Below, one piece after another: positions 41,675-49,367 of a DNA stretch of 64,000 bases (its first letter is position 1; every line of letters begins with the position of its first letter). The notes below the pieces were generated by a model. It was not told where the DNA came from. It did no database searches and was given only the letters and a program-made list of their open reading frames with translations. Origin of the DNA: DAOMNO01 sp035443885 (GTDB lineage Bacteria; Planctomycetota; Phycisphaerae; Phycisphaerales; SM1A02); NCBI GenBank assembly GCA_035443885.1, contig DAOMNO010000005.1, positions 124,001 to 188,000 of the forward strand. Direction: 5' to 3'. A program made the position numbers and the translations under genes.

Positions 41675-43132
41675 CTATTCCGCCGCCACGCGCGCCATCG
41701 CGCGCTCGACGATTTCAAACACCTCGTTGAAGTGCTCCGGTTGCATCACGCCGATCGGCGCGAGGAATCGCAGGTGGAACGGACCATGCCCGCAGTAGAA
41801 GGAAATCACGCCCTCTTCAAAGAGGACATGCATGAGTCGGTTGACTTTGGCTTTGTCGCCGCCGAAGGGTGTGAGGCGCATCATGCCGCCCACGCCGGTG
41901 ACGAGATCACTCTTAGGGTAGCTGCCGCCCGCATAATGCGGCACCGGCGGGAACCATTCCGGATGTTTTTCGATCAGCGCGCTGGCATGTGTTCGATACG
42001 CCTGCTGGAGTTTGGCGATCTTGCCGTTCGCGCCGTAGTAGCCGCCATCGCGCAATCGTTCGAGGATGCGCCGCCCGACATTGAGCGCGACGGTGGATGC
42101 GACGAACGTGCCGCTGAGCAGGCCGGGCTTGGGTGCGTATTCTTCGGTGAAGAGGCACGCACACGCCTGGCTCATTTTGCCGAGTGTAACGACATCGACA
42201 TACTCGCCGAGGCCAAGCTGCTCGAAATGGAACATGGTTTCGGTTCTGCCGAAGCTCTGCACTTCATCGAACCAGATGCCGATGCCTGCTTCTCGCGCCA
42301 TCTGAAGCAGCGGTATGAGGAACTCGCGCGGCGCGATGTTGAAGCCGCCTTCGCCCTGCACGGGTTCCACAATGAAGCAGGCATGCTGGCCGGGGTAACG
42401 GTCGATGTATTGACGCAGCCGATACTTTGCCGCCTCGATCGACGCCTGGCCGAGTTTGGAGTCGTAGAACGGCATGTAATCGACGAGGACGTTGAGCGGC
42501 ACGCCGACACGGCCGGCCGCGGAATCGCCGATCTGGGCGAGCGTCGTCGAGCGGCCCATGAAGCAGTTTTCGAACGCGATGACGCGCGACGCTGGCGCAT
42601 TCCGCTGGAAACACACCTTGAGCGCGGATTCATTCGCCATCGCGCCGGAGTTTGAGATGAACGCATGTTTGATGCGGCTTGATCGTGCAGCCTCTTTCAG
42701 CAGCAACTCCGCGAACTCAGTTGAATCGTGATTGAACTGGAGATTGCCCTGCATCACGGTATCGCCACACGCAGCGCGCAGCGCGGTGGCGACGAGGTCA
42801 GGCTCGCTGTGGCCGAACATGTGTACGCCGATACCGTTGATGAGGTCCCATTTCACCGAGCCATCAGCGAGTTCAACCAGCGGGCCATTGCCGACGCCTG
42901 ACCCGACGTATGGAAACAGCGCGGGCTTGCCCTTCGCGGCAGCCACGCGGTCGAGATAGCTCTTGTATGTTTCCTTCAGTTCCGCACGCGGCGGGCGAGC
43001 GCCGGTGATCGAGCGCTGCGCCTCGCGAAGCGCGCTCACGATGCGCTGAATCGACTCTTCGACGATCGGGTTGGAGGCGAACGCGGCCGCCGCCGTGGGT
43101 GCGAGAGTGGGAACTGTCGTGGTGGGTGTCAT
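41675..43132 (-). CDS. Class III PLP aminotransferase, likely N-succinylornithine aminotransferase role
   Basis: A 485-residue fold-type I aminotransferase. PLP site: SNSGAMANESA (162-171) for the phosphate, WFDEVQSFGRTE with Asp289, and the Schiff-base lysine K319 in VTLGKMSQACA. It is longer than the usual 405-residue AstC/ArgD, with an N-terminal extension of about 70 residues (FPYVGSGVGNGPLVELADG) and a central change around the substrate-binding arch, so it is not a typical AstC. Family class III is clear, while the substrate is not. Its position beside astA and astD suggests it performs the AstC reaction (succinylornithine to succinylglutamate semialdehyde). An alternative is a diaminobutyrate or lysine-type omega-amine transaminase. 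Confidence 0.85.
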   Translation of the reverse strand: MTPTTTVPTLAPTAAAAFASNPIVEESIQRIVSALREAQRSITGARPPRAELKETYKSYLDRVAAAKGKPALFPYVGSGVGNGPLVELADGSVKWDLINGIGVHMFGHSEPDLVATALRAACGDTVMQGNLQFNHDSTEFAELLLKEAARSSRIKHAFISNSGAMANESALKVCFQRNAPASRVIAFENCFMGRSTTLAQIGDSAAGRVGVPLNVLVDYMPFYDSKLGQASIEAAKYRLRQYIDRYPGQHACFIVEPVQGEGGFNIAPREFLIPLLQMAREAGIGIWFDEVQSFGRTETMFHFEQLGLGEYVDVVTLGKMSQACACLFTEEYAPKPGLLSGTFVASTVALNVGRRILERLRDGGYYGANGKIAKLQQAYRTHASALIEKHPEWFPPVPHYAGGSYPKSDLVTGVGGMMRLTPFGGDKAKVNRLMHVLFEEGVISFYCGHGPFHLRFLAPIGVMQPEHFNEVFEIVERAMARVAAE

Positions 43133-43346
43133 TCAGAAGGGTCCGAGAAGTCTGTCGGTCGGCGGCGGATGACGCGAACGAACGTCCATCAACCCGGCCA
43201 TACCGACGCTGAAACGCCGAATCGATCACACGAGAACCGATGGCCGCGCGGCCACATCCTAGCCGGGCGGAGCATCGGCTTCCTCCCCCCGCAATGGGCA
43301 TATCGGCCGGTTCACCCCTGCGAAACAGAGCATCCGCAGCGGATCG

Positions 43347-44591
43347 CTACGTCCCGCCGAGCGAAACCCGACCATCGGCCAGACGAGCCAGCAGCACAGC
43401 AAGAAGCTGGCACCGTTCTACGAGGCTGTCAAGCTCGATGAACTCATCCGGACGGTGGAGGTTGCCGCCGCGCACGCCGAGCGTGTCGAGCGTGGGCAGG
43501 CCCGCATTCTGCAGGATGTTGCCATCGCACACGCCGCCGGTTGAAGTGAAGAAGATCGGCTGGTTGAGATCGGCGGCTGCGGCTTTGACGGCGTCTGCCA
43601 AGGCCTGCACTGATGGTGTGGGGGGCTTTGCAGGGCGATTCCAAATGCGATGCACCACGATGCGTGGCAGCGAGTCGCCCTTCGTTGCCAGCGCGTCGAT
43701 CATTTGACCCAGCACTTCACCAGCTTCGGGGTTTGCATAGCGCACGTTTCCCCAGCATGCTGCGTAGGCCGGCACGGCATTGGTTACTTCGCCGCCTTGC
43801 AGCGGGCCGACGTTCACGATGCGCCCTTCATTCGGTTGCGCCATTTCGCTGAGCTTCAGCAGTACGCGCGCGAGCGAGGTAACCGCGCTGACGCCCTGTT
43901 CGAAGTCGCGACCGACATGCGCGGACTGACCGAAGACTTCGATCATGAACTGGCCTGATCCCATGCGTTCGATGGCGAGGCCGCCCTTGCCGACGGCAGG
44001 TTCAATCGCAATGCCGACATCATGCTGCTTCGCCTGTTCATGCAGCACTCGCGCGCTGTGGAAGGAGCCAGTTTCTTCATCGCTGTTGAGGATGAAGGTC
44101 CAGTTGAGGTGGATACCCGCCGCTTCAAGCGCTTCAAGCGCGTGCAGCGCGACGAGAATGCCGCCTTTCATATCGACCACGCCGGGGCCGACGGCGGTTG
44201 CACCGTCCGCATTCACCGTCAGCTCGCGAAACGAGCCGTGGGGATCGTGCACAGTGTCCATGTGGCCTGCGATCAGGATGCGAGGCGAGTGTTTGTGCAC
44301 ATGCCGTTTGGCGACAACGATCGGCAACGGCTGATCGCGCTCCTTCGTCGCTTGACCTGAAGCATCCAGCCAGGCTGGGCGTGCATCGCCGGGCACGAGT
44401 TCAATCTGCGCGCCGAGCGCGCTGAGCCGATCAATCAGCAACGCGCGATACCGCTCAATCCCCGGCGGATGACTTTTGCCTGTGGGAATTGCCACATGCT
44501 CCGCCAGTTCGCGGCGCATCGCGCTGTCGCGAGAGGCAATCATGCTGCAAAGCGATTGTTCACGTGCATCAAGGCCGGGCATGTGGTGCAT
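43347..44591 (-). CDS. M20 family metallohydrolase in the AST cluster
   Basis: 414 residues from the ATG at 44591; an in-frame TTG at 44612 begins three bases after the dapF stop, and neither has a good Shine-Dalgarno. It is a carboxypeptidase-G2/ArgE-type M20 hydrolase: IAGHMDTVHDPHG (metal His, Asp), GPGVVDMKGG (bridging Asp), LNSDEETGS (catalytic Glu pair), QSAHVGRD and the last ligand in GNLHRPDEFI. Such enzymes deacylate N-acyl amino acids or cleave gamma-glutamyl-type bonds. In this cluster the enzymes AstB and AstE are missing, so this gene may provide the N-succinylglutamate desuccinylase step in place of the unrelated AstE (M14); that is inference. dapF upstream may be in the same message. 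Confidence 0.88.
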   Translation of the reverse strand: MHHMPGLDAREQSLCSMIASRDSAMRRELAEHVAIPTGKSHPPGIERYRALLIDRLSALGAQIELVPGDARPAWLDASGQATKERDQPLPIVVAKRHVHKHSPRILIAGHMDTVHDPHGSFRELTVNADGATAVGPGVVDMKGGILVALHALEALEAAGIHLNWTFILNSDEETGSFHSARVLHEQAKQHDVGIAIEPAVGKGGLAIERMGSGQFMIEVFGQSAHVGRDFEQGVSAVTSLARVLLKLSEMAQPNEGRIVNVGPLQGGEVTNAVPAYAACWGNVRYANPEAGEVLGQMIDALATKGDSLPRIVVHRIWNRPAKPPTPSVQALADAVKAAAADLNQPIFFTSTGGVCDGNILQNAGLPTLDTLGVRGGNLHRPDEFIELDSLVERCQLLAVLLARLADGRVSLGGT

Positions 44592-44615
44592 GGTACACGG
44601 CGGGGAGTGCAATCA

Positions 44616-45506
44616 TCATTCAGGCCAGACGCCTGTGAACACTTCCACTGCGGGGCCGGTTTTGAAAACATGGTCTGTTTTCTCGTCCCAACGCAGCGAG
44701 AGATCGCCGCCCGGCAGATGGATGAGGACATCGCGATCAGCTCGGTTGGTAAGTGCGGCAGCTACACACACTGCCGCCGCGCCTGTGCCGCAGGCCAGCG
44801 TGATGCCGCTGCCTCGCTCCCACGTGCGCATGGTCAGTTCGCTGCGAGAGTGAATCTCGACGACATGGACGTTGACGCGGCGTGGAAAAGCTGGATGCCG
44901 CTCAATGAGCGCGCCCCAGCGGGCGAGGTCGAAAGCCTTGACGCCGCTGCCGAGCAGCGCTTTGTTTTCATCTGCAAAGAGCACGATGTGCGGATTCCCC
45001 ATCGAGACGAACACGCCTGTGAACACACCGTCGCCTTCATCGACTTCAATGCCGTAGTGATAGTTGATGCCCGAAAACGCGAGTGCGCGGGCATCAACGG
45101 GGATCGACTTGAGGTCCAGCGCTGGCTTGCCCATATCGACGGTAACGCGATTCACCTTGCCGCGATCATCCACGGTGTAGGCGAGTTCAAGCACACCCGC
45201 GCCGGTTTGGATGCGCATGGGATTGGCAGTCGCGAGGCCGCGATCGTGCGCGAACTTACACACGCAGCGGATACCATTGCCGCACATTTCGGATTCCGAA
45301 CCGTCTGCATTGAACATGCGCATGCGCACATGCGCTGCGACGCTGCTTTCAGGCGGCAGCACGAGGATCAATCCATCGCCGCCCACACCGAAGTGGCGAT
45401 CTGCGATGCGCTGCGCCATCGTGACGGGGTCGGCGACATGATGCGCAAACCCGTCGATGTAGATGTAGTCGTTGCCGATGCCTTGCATCTTGGTAAACGG
45501 AATCAC
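44616..45506 (-). CDS. dapF: Diaminopimelate epimerase
   Basis: A 296-residue epimerase. The two catalytic cysteines are C75 in EMCGNGIRC and C239 in LACGTGAAA; MQGIGNDYIYID, MRMFNADGSESEM and MGNPHIVLF are also typical. It interconverts LL- and meso-diaminopimelate for lysine and peptidoglycan synthesis in the cytoplasm, which fits a cell with peptidoglycan. The start is a GTG at 45506 with AAGGAG six to seven bases before it. An extended hairpin (45531-45591) lies in the presumed leader just upstream. The gene is followed by the M20 hydrolase of the AST-type cluster. Confidence 0.96.
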   Translation of the reverse strand: MIPFTKMQGIGNDYIYIDGFAHHVADPVTMAQRIADRHFGVGGDGLILVLPPESSVAAHVRMRMFNADGSESEMCGNGIRCVCKFAHDRGLATANPMRIQTGAGVLELAYTVDDRGKVNRVTVDMGKPALDLKSIPVDARALAFSGINYHYGIEVDEGDGVFTGVFVSMGNPHIVLFADENKALLGSGVKAFDLARWGALIERHPAFPRRVNVHVVEIHSRSELTMRTWERGSGITLACGTGAAAVCVAAALTNRADRDVLIHLPGGDLSLRWDEKTDHVFKTGPAVEVFTGVWPE

Positions 45507-45530
45507 GTCAGACTCCTTCGGAAGAGCGGA

Positions 45531-45591
45531 AACAAGTCAACACATCAACAGAGCTGCGTACAGAGACATGTTGATGTGTTTCCGACTTGTT
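45531..45591 (-). promoter_or_regulatory. Two-part hairpin in the dapF leader or between transcripts
   Basis: AACACATCAACA (45539-45550) pairs with TGTTGATGTGTT (45569-45580), and AACAAGTC (45531-45538) with GACTTGTT (45584-45591), leaving a three-base bulge and an 18-base apical loop. It ends 25 bases before the dapF GTG. No strong T tract follows in either direction, so an RNA control element or weak bidirectional terminator are both possible. Confidence 0.55.
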
Positions 45592-45603
45592 GATCTTGTC
45601 TTT

Positions 45604-47067
45604 TCAGGATACCCAGAACCCGTATTCAAGCCATATCCACGCAATCGCAACCGCGACCAGCACGATGGCTGTCGCTCGTTTGAGTCGTTTCACCGTGCGG
45701 TCAATCGGCAGCGAGTCGGTCGGCTGCCCAACGATTGATTGCAGATACGCCTGACGCCAGACGATCGAGCCGTGCCGCCAGCTTGACCTGCGGGGATCGA
45801 CGGCGTTCATCACCGCGATGGTTTCCAGCGCGCCTTGCATCGCCCGCACAGCTTCCTCGCGGATGTGCGATCCATCGTGCGGCTCCGTTTCGTTCGTGTC
45901 GTCCATTGGCGGATGCACGCTCAGATGCTGGGCTGCGAAGGTATCCGCCTGCCGCTCAAACCGCCTGCTCACCCAGCCAAACGCGGCGAGCGCGACCGCC
46001 ACCTGTGCGATGGTCATCGGCACGCCGAGCCATTGAAGAAAACCCGCTGGAAAGCGCACATTCCACGCGTGCAGCAGCATGAACGGCGCTTCCATCAACA
46101 TCGCAGTGGATGTAATCAGCGCGATCATCACAACGATCATCCACGGCAGGTGATGCTTGCGCACATGGGCCACCTCGTGCGCCATCACAGCTTTCACCTG
46201 CCGCTCCGTCATGGATTCCAGCAGGGCATCGGTGATGAGCACGTATCGCAGCCGCCCGATCAGGCCCATGACCGCGGCGTTAATCATTGAGCCGCCCGTA
46301 TTCCACAGCAGCAGGTCGCGCACCTTGACGCGATGTGTGCCGCAGATGCCGAGCAGATCGTCGCGCACAGGGCCGGGCGGCATAGATTTAACGCCGAGCA
46401 GCAGGCGCGCCATGAGCGGCGCGAAGAGAAACACCCCCGCTGCGGCGATGACGGATGCGCCTTCGGCAAGCGGCGCGCCATAGTTCGCAGGCAGCCACGC
46501 TGCCGCTGCTGTGCGAATCGCCTCTGACAGCGCGACGATCAGCAGAATCGGCACGAGCAGCATGAGCAGACCGATGCGCGCCTGCATGAACACGTACATC
46601 CCGCGCGACGGCAGCGGATGCAGCGGCTGGCCGAGGTCGAGCCGCCGAATCGTCAACGCTTCGCGCAGGCGACGCTCAATCGGGAAATACGCCCACCAGG
46701 TTGCGATCACGCCCAGAACCGGCGGCAGGATCGTGATGAGTTCATCCAGAAGAATCACGTTGCCGATGACGGAGCGCACGGCATCCAACCAGCCGAAGAG
46801 CAGCACCGCGAAAGCGTGATTGATGAGTATGAGCCATCGCGCGTGATGGGCGAGCCGCTCGCCGAGGATGATCCACCCCGGCCCGCCGCCGCGATCGAGT
46901 TTTTTCCCGCACCACGCCGTTCCGATCCAAAGCATCGCGAAGATGGATGCGATGGGCACAACCGCCATCCACGCGCTTGTTGATGCAGGCAAGTCGAGCT
47001 GCGCAAGGCGCAGGCCGCCATCCGCTGCGATGACGATGACGATGAGCAGGATCGGGAAGATGCTCAT
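45604..47067 (-). CDS. M48-family integral membrane zinc metalloprotease
   Basis: A 487-residue membrane protease from the ATG at 47067 (MSIFPILLIVIVIAADGGLR); the in-frame frame to 47175 overlaps the next gene and is rejected. The zinc-binding HEVAH (297-301), followed by VRKHH, sits among several transmembrane helices (three or four before, one after); a FERQADTFAAQHLS segment supplies the third ligand glutamate, as in Ste24/HtpX-like M48 enzymes. It should cleave membrane or misfolded proteins with the active site at the cytoplasmic face. The domain around residues 230-260 has MSN-type CRT-like AAVMGLIGRLRYVLITDALL. The substrate is unknown. Confidence 0.9.
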   Translation of the reverse strand: MSIFPILLIVIVIAADGGLRLAQLDLPASTSAWMAVVPIASIFAMLWIGTAWCGKKLDRGGGPGWIILGERLAHHARWLILINHAFAVLLFGWLDAVRSVIGNVILLDELITILPPVLGVIATWWAYFPIERRLREALTIRRLDLGQPLHPLPSRGMYVFMQARIGLLMLLVPILLIVALSEAIRTAAAAWLPANYGAPLAEGASVIAAAGVFLFAPLMARLLLGVKSMPPGPVRDDLLGICGTHRVKVRDLLLWNTGGSMINAAVMGLIGRLRYVLITDALLESMTERQVKAVMAHEVAHVRKHHLPWMIVVMIALITSTAMLMEAPFMLLHAWNVRFPAGFLQWLGVPMTIAQVAVALAAFGWVSRRFERQADTFAAQHLSVHPPMDDTNETEPHDGSHIREEAVRAMQGALETIAVMNAVDPRRSSWRHGSIVWRQAYLQSIVGQPTDSLPIDRTVKRLKRATAIVLVAVAIAWIWLEYGFWVS

Positions 47068-47114
47068 GGGATGGGCATCGTAGCCCGTCCGCGCGAGATC
47101 GCCTTGTGGCAGGA

Positions 47115-48245
47115 TTATTCGGCGTCCGCGGTGGGTCGCACGTGTTTGAAGATCGCTTCCGCGACTTCCGCGCACGCGCGCTCGCCATTGCCTGCGTTCG
47201 TCATCACCACGATCGCGAGATCGTGTTCAGGCCAGATCACCATCCACGCAAAGAACGTGCCCACAGTGCCGTTGTGCCAGCGTGCGGTGTGCCCCGCGAT
47301 CTTCATCGGAAACCAGCCGCAGCCAAAGTCGGCGTCGTGCAGCATCTTGACACTTTCTTCGGTCAATGGCGTTTCTCTGCCGCGCAGCGCATCCAGATGC
47401 ATACGCGCGAATCGCGCGAGGTCGTCAATCGAACAGTGCACATCGCCAGCGGGAGCAAAGGCGTGCGGCATCCTGTATGGCGAGTTGATCGGCAGCGGCA
47501 CGAGGCGATCACCCGCAACGCGATGCCCAAGCGGTTGGTCCTGGCGATCCGGTATGGCGGGCCAGCCGAAGCCCGCGTTCGACATGTTAAGCGGCGTGAA
47601 GATTCGATCCGTAAGCAGTTGCTCCCACGTTGTATCAGCGCGGCGTTCCGCCATAGCCGCAGCGACGCCGTACCCTGCGTTCGAGTATGCCACTTTCGCG
47701 TGTCGCGGCGCGACGGGGTCCATCTCAAGCAGAATCTGCACCATCTGCGCACGTTGTTCGCGCGCCGAGCCGGTGAGGGCATTGGCGGCCCTGCTTTCGG
47801 GCGCGATGCCTGCCGTGCCGGCGACCAATCCAGCGCGATGGGTGAGCAGATCGCGCAGCGTGGTATCGCGGTAGGCATCCTTGGCTTTTTCCGCCGCTTC
47901 AGGGAACACATCCAGCACGCGCGTCTCCCATGTGAGTACGCCTTCCTGCACGAGCATCGCGATGATCGTCGCGGTCATGGCCTTCGTGCAGGAGCCGATG
48001 TGAAAGCGATCAGCAGGCTCGACCTTCGCTTCCTGTCTGAGGAGCCGAACACCCGTTACGGCAGAGGTTATGTCGCGGCCGTCCACGACCGCCGCAGCGA
48101 TGGCAGGCTGCTCGTGCTTCTCCCGTGCGGCTTCGATGATCGCAGAGATCATCGAAGCGTGATCAATACTCGGCGGAGCAGCGCGAATCGCTGAGACCAC
48201 GAGAATCATTACAAAAGCGATGAACAAAGACCGGAGCGTCGGCAT
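47115..48245 (-). CDS. Secreted serine beta-lactamase-like hydrolase
   Basis: A 376-residue exported enzyme of the penicillin-binding-protein-like beta-lactamase/esterase family from the ATG at 48245; signal peptide MPTLRSLFIAFVMILVVSAI then AA. The SxxK motif is S85-CT-K88 (HIGSCTKAM), the YxN motif Y187-S-N189, and the third box HNGTVG replaces KTG, as in class C-like esterases and D-aminopeptidases. It may cleave peptides, esters or cell-wall fragments in the periplasm; true beta-lactamase activity is only one possibility. It lies 28 bases after the ankyrin gene and 47 bases before the M48 gene on the same strand, so a common message is likely. Confidence 0.9.
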   Translation of the reverse strand: MPTLRSLFIAFVMILVVSAIRAAPPSIDHASMISAIIEAAREKHEQPAIAAAVVDGRDITSAVTGVRLLRQEAKVEPADRFHIGSCTKAMTATIIAMLVQEGVLTWETRVLDVFPEAAEKAKDAYRDTTLRDLLTHRAGLVAGTAGIAPESRAANALTGSAREQRAQMVQILLEMDPVAPRHAKVAYSNAGYGVAAAMAERRADTTWEQLLTDRIFTPLNMSNAGFGWPAIPDRQDQPLGHRVAGDRLVPLPINSPYRMPHAFAPAGDVHCSIDDLARFARMHLDALRGRETPLTEESVKMLHDADFGCGWFPMKIAGHTARWHNGTVGTFFAWMVIWPEHDLAIVVMTNAGNGERACAEVAEAIFKHVRPTADAE

Positions 48246-48273
48246 AACGAAGTTCTTTCTACGCGGGGTGCGC

Positions 48274-49338
48274 TTAACGAAATCGATCGGCGGCCTGTTT
48301 GAGTAAGGCAAGCATGCGATACTCGGCATCATCGGGATGCGCTGGCTCTTTCCATCCGCATGGCGGGCCGCCATCATCTGCACACAGCTCTTCCCGCCAT
48401 CTCGGATTCTCTCCTGCAATCATTCGCTCCGCGGCGTCAATGACGGTCTGGCCGTGTTTGTCGCGAATGAGCGGATTGGCGCCATGCTTGAGCATGAATG
48501 GTACGACCCGCTCATAATCAAAGAGCAATTCGTAATGGAGATGGAGTGGTGTGAGACCGTCATTGTTGACCGCATTGATGTCCGCTCCCGCCGCAAGCAA
48601 CTCTTCGGCCGCAGCAAGATTTGATCCGTCGCCGCCCATGCACTCATGGAGCGGTGTGTTGCCGTCACTTTCGCGTCGCGCATTCGGGCGGATTCCAGCC
48701 GTCAAGAGTAACCGCACGATGCTTCGCGTGTTCTCATTGCGCCCATCGCTGTAATCCGACTGCCAGCAGATTGCGTGAAGGGCGGTCACGCCATTGTGCG
48801 GATCGACGGGATGCGACTGGTTCAGAAGCCACTCCACAGCATGCCGGTTTTGAGTGAACGCAGCATGATAAAGCCGACTGTTATTGAAAACCCCACCCGA
48901 TTGAACCAGAGGTATTCCGGCATCAAGCATTGCGTTGCATAGCGACAGAGTCCTTTGGCTTGGAAGGTCGCTCACTTCCGCGCCGTGCATGCCCTCAAGT
49001 AACTCCCCCAGCGCATCTTGGCCATAGGAATCCTTTGCGGAGAAGTCGATTCCCGCCTTCGTGAGCCAGTGAACGACTTCGGGAGTCGCGGCGTAAAACA
49101 AAGCCGTTCTCTGCTGATGATCTCGCCGATGAACATTGGCACCAGCGTTCAGGAGACTCTCAAGACATTCAATTGACGCCGATGATGCAGCAAGATGCAA
49201 TGGAATCTCGAAGGAAGATGGTCCTCCCTCCGGCGAAGCGCCTTGATTCAAGAGTGATTGAAGGCGAGCCGCATCGCGGCTCCGGATGGCCTCAAGGACG
49301 TTCGGAGCTAAGTTTTGCTGTGGTCCGCCGCGTTCCAT
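48274..49338 (-). CDS. Ankyrin-repeat protein
   Basis: A 354-residue protein without signal peptide. About nine ankyrin repeats cover residues 10-320, for example IPLHLAASSASIECLESLLN, TALFYAATPEVVHWLTKAGI, and GNTPLHECMGGDGSNLAAAE, then GLTPLHLHYELLFDYERVVP. It presumably binds a protein partner in the cytoplasm. Positions such as PLHECMGG and LHAICWQSD carry changed consensus residues, so repeats may be partly degenerate. Composition and neighbours give no host-directed role. The gene overlaps nothing and sits between aspS and the serine hydrolase, 29 bases downstream of the aspS stop. Confidence 0.9.
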   Translation of the reverse strand: MERGGPQQNLAPNVLEAIRSRDAARLQSLLNQGASPEGGPSSFEIPLHLAASSASIECLESLLNAGANVHRRDHQQRTALFYAATPEVVHWLTKAGIDFSAKDSYGQDALGELLEGMHGAEVSDLPSQRTLSLCNAMLDAGIPLVQSGGVFNNSRLYHAAFTQNRHAVEWLLNQSHPVDPHNGVTALHAICWQSDYSDGRNENTRSIVRLLLTAGIRPNARRESDGNTPLHECMGGDGSNLAAAEELLAAGADINAVNNDGLTPLHLHYELLFDYERVVPFMLKHGANPLIRDKHGQTVIDAAERMIAGENPRWREELCADDGGPPCGWKEPAHPDDAEYRMLALLKQAADRFR

Positions 49339-49367
49339 CCTGCGTAACCCTCACCAGGACAATCCAG

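Noticed and set aside
41528..42655. A 375-codon rightward frame opposite the class III aminotransferase
   Set aside because: The minus strand carries intact PLP motifs; this frame has none.
45531..45591. Hairpin before dapF read as a lysine riboswitch
   Set aside because: The lysine riboswitch core is about 170 bases with five helices; this is one bulged stem of about 60 bases.
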